The position numbers were made by a program, and so were the translations under genes. Positions 38,472 to 47,309 of a DNA stretch of 64,000 bases are shown piece after piece. The DNA comes from Thraustochytrium sp. TN22 (lineage: Eukaryota > Sar > Bigyra > Thraustochytrida > Thraustochytriidae): contig JABLUY010000204.1 in assembly GCA_013306675.1 (NCBI GenBank), forward strand, positions 1 through 64,000, read 5' to 3'. The notes below the pieces were generated by a model. The model worked only from the letters and a program-made list of their open reading frames with translations. It made no database searches and had not been told where the DNA came from. Numbering within the stretch: the first letter of the stretch is position 1; the number at the start of each line of letters is the position of its first letter.

Positions 38472-40220
38472 TCATCCCAAAGGATCGTGCACCCACTCCC
38501 AGGCTTCCTTGTATTCGCGACCCCAATACGGGTGGCCGCCACCGTAGGCGTTCTTGAGCGTGGACCACTCAGGCCCCTTGAAATAGGCGAGGTAGTCGTT
38601 CGGGTAGACAGACTGCGCCTCGAGGATCAGCTTTTGGCCAACATCCAGCATGTAGCCACGCAAGCGATGAATGTAGCCGGAAAAGGTGGACTTGCGCGTG
38701 CCGACAAAGACGCGCGCGCGCGCACAGACGATGGACTCGATGCACCCCAGGTAGATGCTGGGCACGGAGGTGCCCAGGAGCTCGTCGTAAAAGTCGCTGA
38801 GGAAGACGACCTTGTCACGGCCCCAAGCCTCCTTCATGGGCTCGAACCAGGTGTGTTTGGCGACCGTGACCATGGCGGAGGGGTCGCTCCACTTGCGCTT
38901 GCGCTCCTTCTCGTCCGAGAGTTCGTCCGTGGCGATGTAAATGAGCTCGCCCGGCTTGAAGAGGCGCTTCGTGTTCTCCACGATCTGCTCGGCCGGCGTC
39001 CAGGCCTCCTTGAACTGGAACTCGTTGCGGCGGATGTGCAGGCAGCTGAACTTGAAGTCGCCCATGCGGCTCACGATGCGCTCCGCGAGCTCCACAATGT
39101 CCTCGCGGAAGTGCACGTGGTCGCGAATGACGCGCTTGACGCGGCGGCCCGCCTGAGGGTCGCGAAAGTACACCATGGTGTAAAAGTGGCCCAGCAGGTT
39201 CTCGGGAAAGTGCACGATGCGAGCGTTGGCGATCTCCGGCGTCGACACGTCGTACGGCGTGAGCTTGCGCGCCCACTCCTGGAAAAACCGGTACTCCTGG
39301 CGGTCCGCGTGCGTCTCGGCCCCGTCCCGCGGGCAGTTGGGCACGCAAAAGACGACCTGGCCGCCAATGGTCTGCGGCCGCCAGGCGCGCTTGGTGTCGT
39401 ACACGCCCGGCATGGACGCCAGCCCCGCGTAAAAGCGCTCCGTGCCGCCGTGGTGGTTGTTCTCCGTGGGGCGCTCCGTCTGGAAGCGGCCAAAGTCGAC
39501 GCGGTCGAAAAACTCCGCGTACGTGATGACCGAGAGCCCGCGGCGCAGGTCCTCATAGTCGAAGTAGCTCGTCAGCGAGCTCTTGCCGCGCAGGTACATG
39601 TTGAAGCTGGGCGGCATCACCAGCGTGCGGTTCGTTGCCACGGCAAAGGCCGCCGCCATCTCCAGACTCATGCGGATGTTGTTGAAGCCGCCGCGCCACG
39701 GGCTGAAGGTCACGTAGCGGTCTGTCGGCGGCAGCGGGTCCGCCGGCCACGACTCCTTGGTCTCCAGCCAGTACCGCGTGTGCCGCCGGTGCATCAGGTC
39801 GCGCACCAGGCCGTCGTCCTGCTCCGTCAGCTTCGCGTGCAGGTACGTCATATTGTACCCCTGCGGGCCGGCCAGCGTCGCGCTCGCGGCCTTGTCCGCG
39901 CTCGCGCGCTCGAAGGCCTCCCCGAACTGCGAGCCGCGCAGGCGCGCCTCCACGATGGCCTGCTCGCGCTGCGCCAGCTGCGACTCCAGCCGCGCCACCT
40001 CGCTCTGCGAGCCGCTCGCCAGCCACGCCGTCAGCGCCAGCCACGCCAGCGTCAGCGCCGCCGCCGCCAGCACCGCCGCGCGCGCCGCGCGCTGCCCGCG
40101 CGCGCCGCTAAACCGTCGTCGCCCGCCCGCCGCATCCTCCGCCGCCTCGCCCGCCGCCAGCCCCAGCGCGTCGCGCCGCGCGCCGGCCCGCCGCGCCAGC
40201 GCCGCCAGCCCGCGCAGCAT
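38472..40220 (-). CDS. O-fucosyltransferase-like type II membrane protein
   Basis: 582 residues from the ATG at 40220; the upstream frame runs into a minisatellite. A basic cytosolic tail is followed by one membrane anchor (about 46-72, A-L-T-L-A-W-L-A-L-T-A-W-L-A) and a coiled stem, as in Golgi glycosyltransferases. The catalytic part starts with Y-V-T-F-S-P-W-R-G-G-F-N-N-I-R-M near residue 169, the PF10250 (GDP-fucose protein O-fucosyltransferase) loop. It continues with H-I-R-R-N-E-F near 391 and I-A-T-D-E further on, matching the GDP-fucose-binding H-x-R and D-E regions. Substrate specificity cannot be read from sequence. Some PF10250 members have other roles. Confidence 0.85.
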   Translation of the reverse strand: MLRGLAALARRAGARRDALGLAAGEAAEDAAGGRRRFSGARGQRAARAAVLAAAALTLAWLALTAWLASGSQSEVARLESQLAQREQAIVEARLRGSQFGEAFERASADKAASATLAGPQGYNMTYLHAKLTEQDDGLVRDLMHRRHTRYWLETKESWPADPLPPTDRYVTFSPWRGGFNNIRMSLEMAAAFAVATNRTLVMPPSFNMYLRGKSSLTSYFDYEDLRRGLSVITYAEFFDRVDFGRFQTERPTENNHHGGTERFYAGLASMPGVYDTKRAWRPQTIGGQVVFCVPNCPRDGAETHADRQEYRFFQEWARKLTPYDVSTPEIANARIVHFPENLLGHFYTMVYFRDPQAGRRVKRVIRDHVHFREDIVELAERIVSRMGDFKFSCLHIRRNEFQFKEAWTPAEQIVENTKRLFKPGELIYIATDELSDEKERKRKWSDPSAMVTVAKHTWFEPMKEAWGRDKVVFLSDFYDELLGTSVPSIYLGCIESIVCARARVFVGTRKSTFSGYIHRLRGYMLDVGQKLILEAQSVYPNDYLAYFKGPEWSTLKNAYGGGHPYWGREYKEAWEWVHDPLG

Positions 40221-40329
40221 CCTCCGCCGCCGCGCCGCCGCGCCGCCGCGCGCGCAACTCCGTTTGCCAGCCCGCGCGCCGCGCCACGCCGCCGCCGGCG
40301 CGCCCGGACCCGGCGACCCGAACCTGGAC

Positions 40330-40690
40330 CTGCGCCTGGACCTCGGCCCCGACCCCGTCCACGACCATACGACCTCGACCTCGACCTCGACCTCGACCAT
40401 ACGACCTCGACCCCGACCTCGACCATGCGCCCACGGCCCAAACCCCGGCCACGTCCGCGACACTACGAGCATACGAGCACGACCTCGACCCCGACAACGA
40501 CCACGACCATGCGACCACGGCCGCGACCGTACGTCCACGACCACGACCACGGCTCCAAGCCCGACCACGACCGCGACCACGACCATTTCCCCACGACCAT
40601 TTCCCCACGACCACAACCATACGACCGTGCGACCACGACCGTGCGACCACGACCATGAGCCCAACCCCGGGCACGTCCACCGCGGAGCAG
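40330..40690. repeat. Degenerate GACCAC/GACCTC hexamer minisatellite
   Basis: Units of 6 or 12 bp (CGACCTCGACCT, CGACCACGACCA, with CCCCAC variants) fill about 350 bp immediately upstream of the glycosyltransferase start. All six frames stay open through it, producing long spurious reading frames on both strands. Confidence 0.85.
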
Positions 40691-41360
40691 AGCGCGAGGC
40701 CAAGCGCGAAGCCGAGCACGAGCACGCGAACACGAGAGCGAGCACGAGCATCAGTGCGAGCGCAAGCACGATCGTACGAGTACCTGCACCACCATGTTGC
40801 TCACCATCGTGCACGCGAGCAAGAGCACAAGCCCGACCACACCCTGCCCGTGAGCGCGAGAATGAGCGTCATAGGAGGGCTATCACGAGTGCTCGAGCTG
40901 CGCACGAGCACATGAGCGCGAGAGGATGGGTGACCTCGGATTGGCGGGAGGAAACCAGCACGAAAGGCGAAAGCGAGCTCCACCGCGAGCGTCGAAGCCG
41001 TGACGGCAGCCGGCGCAGGCGCAGGCGGTGCGCCAATCGCATCGCATCGCCCCGTACAGGCGCGAGGGCATCTCGGACAGCGCAGCGTCGTGCTGCTTCA
41101 GGTCGTCTGTTGTTGCGACCTTCTGTGTCCCAAGTTCCCACAGCCGGCGTCAGATTCTCCGCCCGATGGCGCTCGGATGAACGCGGCCAGCAAGCATACA
41201 TACCTGCATTGTGACAGCCTCCGCGAGGGCGCGCGGCGGTGCGGCGCGACGCGGCGCGGCGCGGCGTGGTGGAACTCTTCAGAGGCCCTGCGCAAAGGAC
41301 CGAGCGCGAAAGGCTGCGCCGGGGCGCCGCGCGAGCTGCAAGGGCGACAAGAATATCACG
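40691..41360. other. Intergenic region
   Basis: A transition from the minisatellite through GAGCACGAGC-type words (40690-40760) to non-repetitive DNA upstream of the LRR gene. No gene is supported. Confidence 0.5.
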
Positions 41361-42838
41361 ATGCCTGGGTTCGCCTCCGTGAAGGAGGCCGTCAGGGCAC
41401 TGCAGAACGGCGGGACCGAGGTAGAGTGCGTTACCGCTGAAGGCGGCCGCTGCCACACGAGCCGCAATGGAGATGCAGCGCACCCGCTGGGTAGCCTGGG
41501 CGGCAAGGTCACTGATCTCGGCTCAGATTTTCGAAGAGCATCGACGAGGCAGAAGCCCTCGAGCTGGCGGAGGCGCTCAAAGGCAACACCGACGTCGTCT
41601 TCCTAAAGTAAGTTCATGAGTTCGCTGAAGCGCTGGCATGGCCAGCATGTGCTGGGTCCGCCAATGGTGGGCAAGCGACGTGCTCGCCTGCCTGCGTGAG
41701 TGGGACCACAAGCAGATGCGTCAATGGGAAACACCTTTGCTTACGCACCGACCGGGGCCTTTGCCGGCGCTCTCGGGCGCAGTCTAGGCGGACACAGCAT
41801 TGGCACTTCGTGCGCGGTCGCAGTGGTGGAGGCGCTCCAGGGAAACTCAGCGCTCACGTATCTCAAGTGAGCTGATCCAAACGTCGCGCCCCGCTGGCTG
41901 GTGTGCGTGTTGAGCACATCAGAGAGGCAAACTAACCAAGCGTGCGCGTGCCGCCGTGGTCGCTCCCGGACGTCGTGGTCAGTCTCTCGAAGAATGAGAT
42001 TGGTGACGCAGGCGCTGAGGCGGTGGTGGGCTGGCTACAGACCAGCGCGAGCATATTATCGCTATGGTGCGTGAGCCTCGCGAAGAGGTCGCATGCAACC
42101 TCGTCACTTCGCTCCGCAGCAGTCAAAGGCAGTTCAATCCACAGATTGGCCGGCGCGCTCTTGCCCACAGATTGGCCGGCTAACAAGCGCGCGCTCGGAA
42201 TCTTGCTCGACAGGCTCTCGGAGAATGGCATTGGCGATGAGGGTGCTCAATCGCTTGCGCGCGGGCTACAAAGCAACAAGTCCTTGCTGACCCTTGGGTG
42301 AGTTGTTGCAAGCGACCAACAGCGGGCAGAGCTCCAGCCAGCGCAGCGGACGAGCGTGGAGGGCACGGAGGCTGCTCGGCAAGGAGTGTCTGCAATTCAT
42401 CACGCCTGTTCGTTGCGTTTACGTGAGCTGACTTTCTCGGATGGCTAACCAAAGAGTCCTCTGGCCCTTGATGACAGCCTGTTCCGCAACAAGATCGGTA
42501 ATGCGGGCGCAGAAGCGCTGGCCGCCGCCCTCGAGGAGAACTGCTCGCTCACAGGTCTAAAGTACGTTCGTGCTTCTCTCTGTGGCTGCTGATGCTGGGT
42601 CACGGCAACTTGGCGAGTTTACCTTGCGCGTTACCCCCACACGTAGAAGGCTAACAGAATCGCAACCGGACGCAGGCTCAACTTCAATTCGGACATCACG
42701 GACGCGTCAATTCTTTCCAAGATCGACGCAGCGTGCGAGCGCAACAGAATGAGTGCGGAGTTCACAGAAGACCCGGACCGTGCGGACGATGGGAAGGAAG
42801 CGGCAGATGAAGAGGAGGAAGCGGCGCCAGGAGAGTAA
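41361..42838 (+). CDS. Leucine-rich-repeat protein, seven exons, one repeat per exon
   Basis: Exons: 41361-41425, 41527-41607, 41783-41866, 41983-42066, 42214-42297, 42478-42561, 42676-42838. All six introns are GT-AG (donors gtgcgt, gtaagt, gtgagc, gtgcgt, gtgagt, gtacgt) and all are phase 2. Four exons are exactly 84 nt and one is 81 nt, each encoding one ribonuclease-inhibitor-type LRR: L-S-K-N-E-I-G-D-A-G-A, L-S-E-N-G-I-G-D-E-G-A, L-F-R-N-K-I-G-N-A-G-A. Spliced length is 645 nt, 214 residues. The C-terminal exon ends the solenoid with K-I-D-A-A-C-E-R-N-R and an acidic Glu/Asp tail. Likely a cytosolic interaction protein; the partner is unknown. Exon 1 and its start are the least certain part. 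Confidence 0.85.
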
Positions 42839-43497
42839 TGCGAGGGTCCGTTCAGAGGCTCGTGCACGATGATGGCGTTGGGCTGGCTCGCTATTCGTCC
42901 AGGCGTGCGCCTGGGCAAGTTGTCAGCGACGCTGTCACGAGAGTCAAAGACGAAACAGAGACGACGAAAGCGCAGCAGGGCAGGCCCACGCGAACTGCGA
43001 TTACCTGCAGGAAATGCAGTCGAAATGCGCGCTCACTTCGGAGAGTCATGCTTCATGGCCAAGAATGACCCCGCTGCAGTGTCTACCATACATCATTTTC
43101 AATCAGAAAGTTCAAATGCCTCGCCGCCGAGTCCACACGTAGAGCCTCATAATCTCCAGCTTGCAGTCCCGTCCTCCTCGAGGCGGACGCCACTCTCGGA
43201 CACTGCTTCCGCCGTGCTTCTCCGCGCCCTCATTGGTTTTTCGATGCTTCGCCCCGAATGGACGCCTTGCTCCAGACCCCCGCCCGCGTCGGGGCAAAGC
43301 GCAAAGGAACAGGGTGCCGGCATGACGGTCGTGACGACCCGCCGGGGCCCGCCTGCGCCTGCCAAGAATGCGCGCCGGGCCGCGGACGGCGCGCTTGTGC
43401 GCGCCGCCGACGAAGCTTTAGCCGGCCGCGACGTTTGAGGAGCCCGAGACGTCCAACGACGACCAGACCCCGAAGCCAAAGCCTTCTGCCGCGCAGG
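42839..43497. other. Intergenic region
   Basis: No domain-bearing frame and no repeats of note; an open frame at 42869-43438 has no recognisable content. Confidence 0.5.
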
Positions 43498-44704
43498 ATG
43501 GACGGCGCGGGCGTGGACGCGGGCGCGGGCGGCGGCGGCGGCGGCGGCAGCGGCAGCGACGGCGACGCGTCGCCGCGCGCCGGGTACGCGTCGAGCTCGT
43601 AGGTGGGCGGGCTGCGGCGTGCGCATGACGAGGGCAACCACGGCGCAGGAGAACTCACGCGGAGACGGCTAACGACGACGCGCGCGGGGCGGAGACAGAC
43701 TGCGACTCGACACGGAGATGCTCCTGGCGGAGATCGGCGTGAGCAAGCTGCCGCCCCAGGAGGAGGTGGTGGCCGCCGTGGCCGCCGTCCTGGAGGATAT
43801 CACCGGCGAGGTCTCGCTGGGCAGGGTGCGGCGCGAGCTGCAGGACAAGTTCAAGGAGGACCTGGGGGTGTACAAGGCGGCCATTGGCGAGGAGATGAGG
43901 CGTGTACTGTCGTTGAGGGCGCTGCAGGGAACGCCGCGCATGTCACAGGGGACGCCGCGTGCAAGCCAGGGCACGCCGCTGCGCAGCTCGCAGGGCACGC
44001 CGCTGCGCAACTCGCAGGACACGGGGCCGGGCGAGACGCCGCGCAGCAGGAAGCGCGCAGCCTCGCCGTTTACGGACGGCGGTGCTGCATCCGCGCCGGC
44101 GTCGCAGGAGGACTGGGCGCCGAGCACACAGGACACCGCCGTCTCGGCACAGTCCCGCATCGAGCCTGTCGACACGCGGCATGAGCCGACGCCGGAGCCG
44201 AGCGCGCCGGGAACAACGGGCCCGTCCTCCTCGTCGGCGGCCTCGGCGGGGGGCGCGCTGCCGCTGACGTTTTCCAAAAAGCTGGACAGTCGCAACGACG
44301 CCGCAATGCCGGTACTCGTGGAACTGCACGGGCAGCCCGTCGACGTGCGCGGCGACGCCGGCGCCATCGGGAGCATCTCGCTGCTGGACGGCGAGGGCAA
44401 GGCGCACGCGCATGACGGCAGCGGCAAGGCAGCCGCCACGCACGGGCCTGTGCGCGGCAAGCGCAAGCAGGCCAAGTTGCGGCACGCCGCGAAGCACTTC
44501 CAAACGGGCGGCATCGTCCGCTTCGATCTCAAGGGCAACGTTTACCATGGTGTCATGGCGCCGTCCTCCGTCACGCTGCTCGGCGTATCCATGACCCGCG
44601 ACAAGGTCGAGATCGACGGCGTCTGGAACGAGTATCTCCAGTGCACTTTCAAGGGCAACGACATGGATAACATGGACGGTCACGTCCCTGCTTCGTCTTC
44701 CTGA
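43498..44704 (+). CDS. DEK-C-domain protein with one intron
   Basis: Proposed exons 43498-43598 and 43699-44704, with a 100-bp phase-2 GT-AG intron (gtaggt...gagacag). This gives 368 residues and joins an Asp/Gly-rich start to the main frame. If the splice is wrong, the ATG at 43718 starts the main frame. Residues about 54-103 (E-V-V-A-A-V-A-A-V-L ... S-L-G-R-V-R-R-E-L) fit the DEK C-terminal domain, a small helical DNA-binding fold. Next comes a four-fold S-Q-G-T-P repeat with TP/SP sites (CDK-type) and a basic P-R-S-R-K-R-A. The C-terminal region (about 240-355) has a K-R-K-Q-A-K patch and beta segments (G-G-I-V-R-F-D-L-K-G-N-V-Y-H-G-V) of no recognised family. Nuclear chromatin role is inferred. 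Confidence 0.65.
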
Positions 44705-44839
44705 CAGTGACGGGTCGACCGGGCGGCGGGCGGCCGGGTGGCGCCCTTGTAGTTAGCAATCGTCTTGCAGAAGCATCAGCAGCATCAGCAGCACTTGCAG
44801 CACTTGCAGAAAGGAGTTTGAGATGATGCGGGGTGCTGA

Positions 44840-44953
44840 CTAGCTCTTTGGCGCAATGCCCATGGACGCGAGCAAGCCTGAGAAGCGCTTCGTTGTCGTC
44901 TTCGTCGTCTTCGCCAACGCCATCATATGATCATCGTCCTTGACGCCCTCCTC

Positions 44954-44986
<33 letters not shown>

Positions 44987-44998
44987 GTCGTCGTCCAT
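44840..44998 (-). CDS. Possible 52-residue acidic microprotein
   Basis: A short minus-strand frame starts with a poly-Asp stretch encoded by the GTC/GAC microsatellite. It then reads non-repetitively (H-M-M-A-L-A-K-T-T-K, R-F-S-G-L-L-A-S-M-G-I) to a TAG with coding-like GC-rich third positions. It diverges from COQ8 with 165 bp between the ATGs. No homologue is recognised and it may be spurious. Confidence 0.25.
44950..44994. repeat. (GTC)n microsatellite
   Basis: About 15 GTC units with one GTT, between the DEK-C gene and COQ8. On the plus strand it would read poly-Val in the COQ8 frame, on the minus strand poly-Asp. Confidence 0.9.
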
Positions 44999-45163
44999 GG
45001 CGTCGAGTCGCTGCGCCTCAGCTCGCTCTCCGCTCCTCGAGGCAGACCTGCCTCGCCAAGCAAGGAACCCGTCCGCGCGCGCGTGGGGCGGGCGGCGCAG
45101 AGCAGACGGCGGCGCGGCGCGGCCAGCGCTGCAGGCCGGCCGGCGGCGCGGGCCGGCGCGAGC

Positions 45164-47086
45164 ATGGCGTCGCGCTCCGGCATGGGCATGGGCGTGGATG
45201 GCGCACGGCGCGCCCTGCGGCACCCGGACACGGCGCGCTGCGCGCAGGGCGCACTCATGGTGGCGCAGGAGCTGCTCAGAGCGCAGCAGCGGGCCTCGGC
45301 GTCCGGCGTGGGGCCGGCGCTGCGCTCGCACGCGCAAGGGCTCGGCCAGGTTGCGGACTTTTTCGTGGCGCGCTTCGCGCCCAGCCTCATGCCCAGCCTA
45401 TTTGACCAGCAGCAGCAGCCGCCGCCGCCGCCTCAGCAGCAGCGGCCATCGCAGGGTCCGCTGCAGCCGCAGGACCCGCTGCAGCCGCAGACCGCAGACT
45501 CGGCAGCCTATGCCAACCTCGACCTGAGCGACTTTGACGTACGAGCAGCTGCGTCGTCTACAGAGGCACCACCTTCAGCAGCAACACCCTCGTCGCTTCC
45601 GCCAGCGGCATCCTCGCCTGCGGCATCCTCGCCTGCATCGCCTGCAGCCCCTGCGTCGTCGCCCGGCAGCACTAGGCCGCCACGCGACAGGCGCGGCCTG
45701 TACGACGCAGAGCTGGAGCTGCCGGCGACGGGCGGCCGCGAGCAGGCCGTGCCGTCCGGCCCGGTGAGCCGCGTCCTGGGCTTTAGTCGCCTTGCCGCCG
45801 GCCTGGCCGCGGGCTCCGTGAGCGAAGCTGTGCGGCGCGGCACAGGCCTGGGCGGCGGAAGGCGCAGCGGTGGCGACGGAGGCGGCGGCGCGCGAAGCGT
45901 GGTGCTGTCCGAGGCGAACTCGGACCGCATCGCCACGACGCTCTGCCGCATGCGCGGCGCGGCGCTCAAGCTGGGCCAGATGCTCAGCATCCAGGACGAG
46001 TCCATGCTGCCGCCACAGCTGAGCGCTGCGCTGGAGCGCGTGCGCCAGAGCGCCGACATCATGCCGGCGCGCCAGCTCAACAGCGTCATGACCGCCGAGC
46101 TCGGCGCCGACTGGCGTGACAACTTCGTCAAGTTCAACGAGCGCCCCTTCGCCGCCGCCTCGTTGGGCCAGGTCCACCAGGCGCTCCTCAAGACCGAGGA
46201 CGGGCCCGTCCCGGTCGCCGTCAAGGTGCAGTACCCGGGCGTCGCCGACAGCATCGACAGCGATCTGCAGAACCTGCGTCTGCTCGCCTCAGCGACGGGC
46301 ATCTTCCCGCGCGGCCTCTACATTGACCGCATCATCGAGGTTATGAAGGAAGAGCTCAGCGAGGAGTGCGACTATGAGGCCGAGGCCGAGCACCAGATGA
46401 CCTTTCGGCGCCTCCTCAGCGACGACACCGACGCCTTCTACGTGCCTGAGGTCTTTCCGCACGTGTCCACCAAACGCATCCTCACCTCCGAGCTCGCGCG
46501 CGGCGTCGCCATTGACAAGGTTGCCTCGACACTGTCGCAGGACGCGCGCGACCGCATCGGCCGCCTTCTGCTGCGCCTCACCATCCGTGAGCTCTTCGAG
46601 TTTCGCTACATGCAGACCGACCCCAACTTTAGCAACTACATGTACGACGAGCAGACAGGCCGCATCGTGCTGCTTGATTTCGGCGCCACGCGTTCCTTCT
46701 CCAAATCCTTCGTCGACGACTACCTGGACCTCGTCTGGGCGGCCAGCAACAGCGACCGCGCCGCCATTCTCGACGTCTCCATCAAGCTCGGCTTTCTCAC
46801 AGGTGAGGAGTCCCAGGCCATGAAGAATGCCCACATCCAGAGCGGCCTTCAGGTGGGCCGCCCCTTCCAGGACGATGCGCCCTTTGACTTTCGCGCCTCG
46901 CGCATGGTCAACCAAATGACCCGCCACGGCAACACTTTCCTCAACGAGCGCCTCACGCCTCCGCCCAGGGAGGTTTACAGCCTGCACCGCAAGCTCTCTG
47001 GCGCATACATGACTTGCATCAAGCTCGGCTCCGTCTTTCCTTGCCGTGACATGCTCGTCGACGCCTACAACAAGCATAAGCGTTGA
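45164..47086 (+). CDS. COQ8: COQ8/ADCK3-type mitochondrial atypical kinase (UbiB family)
   Basis: 640 residues from the ATG at 45164. The frame stays open upstream to 44927, but that start leads through poly-Val. An Arg/Ser/Ala-rich stretch just before 45164 could still be part of a mitochondrial presequence from a non-visible start. A Gln/Pro linker precedes the kinase. Signatures: K-L-G-Q-M-L-S at 269 (KxGQ motif), A-A-A-S-L-G-Q at 330 (the Ala-rich loop replacing the P-loop), E-C-D-Y-E-A-E-A-E, Q-T-D-P-N-F-S-N-Y and D-F-G-A-T-R at 505. COQ8 is a UbiB-family ATPase that stabilises the coenzyme Q biosynthetic complex at the inner membrane. The gene belongs to the eukaryotic COQ8 branch by its KxGQ and AAAS residues. 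Confidence 0.95.
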   Translation: MASRSGMGMGVDGARRALRHPDTARCAQGALMVAQELLRAQQRASASGVGPALRSHAQGLGQVADFFVARFAPSLMPSLFDQQQQPPPPPQQQRPSQGPLQPQDPLQPQTADSAAYANLDLSDFDVRAAASSTEAPPSAATPSSLPPAASSPAASSPASPAAPASSPGSTRPPRDRRGLYDAELELPATGGREQAVPSGPVSRVLGFSRLAAGLAAGSVSEAVRRGTGLGGGRRSGGDGGGGARSVVLSEANSDRIATTLCRMRGAALKLGQMLSIQDESMLPPQLSAALERVRQSADIMPARQLNSVMTAELGADWRDNFVKFNERPFAAASLGQVHQALLKTEDGPVPVAVKVQYPGVADSIDSDLQNLRLLASATGIFPRGLYIDRIIEVMKEELSEECDYEAEAEHQMTFRRLLSDDTDAFYVPEVFPHVSTKRILTSELARGVAIDKVASTLSQDARDRIGRLLLRLTIRELFEFRYMQTDPNFSNYMYDEQTGRIVLLDFGATRSFSKSFVDDYLDLVWAASNSDRAAILDVSIKLGFLTGEESQAMKNAHIQSGLQVGRPFQDDAPFDFRASRMVNQMTRHGNTFLNERLTPPPREVYSLHRKLSGAYMTCIKLGSVFPCRDMLVDAYNKHKR

Positions 47087-47309
47087 TGTGCACTGCCTTT
47101 TTTTTTCTCGCTCTTCTTCTTGGGTCGGTCAGGCCAATCTACCCCTCAGATCGTGTCGCCCGGCGCGCAGCGTGGTGAGGTAATCTGGCCGACACAGCAG
47201 ATGCTGCCAAATTGTTGCACATCAACTTTTCAGGACGGTAATACGTTTTTCACTCATGAGGGTACAGGGTACATCAATGTAGCTTCATGTTCAGAAAAGC
47301 GATGCATGC

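Noticed and set aside
38319-40658. 779-codon plus-strand open frame
   Set aside because: Antisense to the O-fucosyltransferase-like gene and ending in the hexamer minisatellite.
44927-45163. Upstream start for COQ8 with a poly-Val stretch resembling a membrane helix
   Set aside because: The poly-Val comes from a GTC microsatellite; the ATG at 45164 gives a sensible protein. An Arg-rich presequence before 45164 remains possible.
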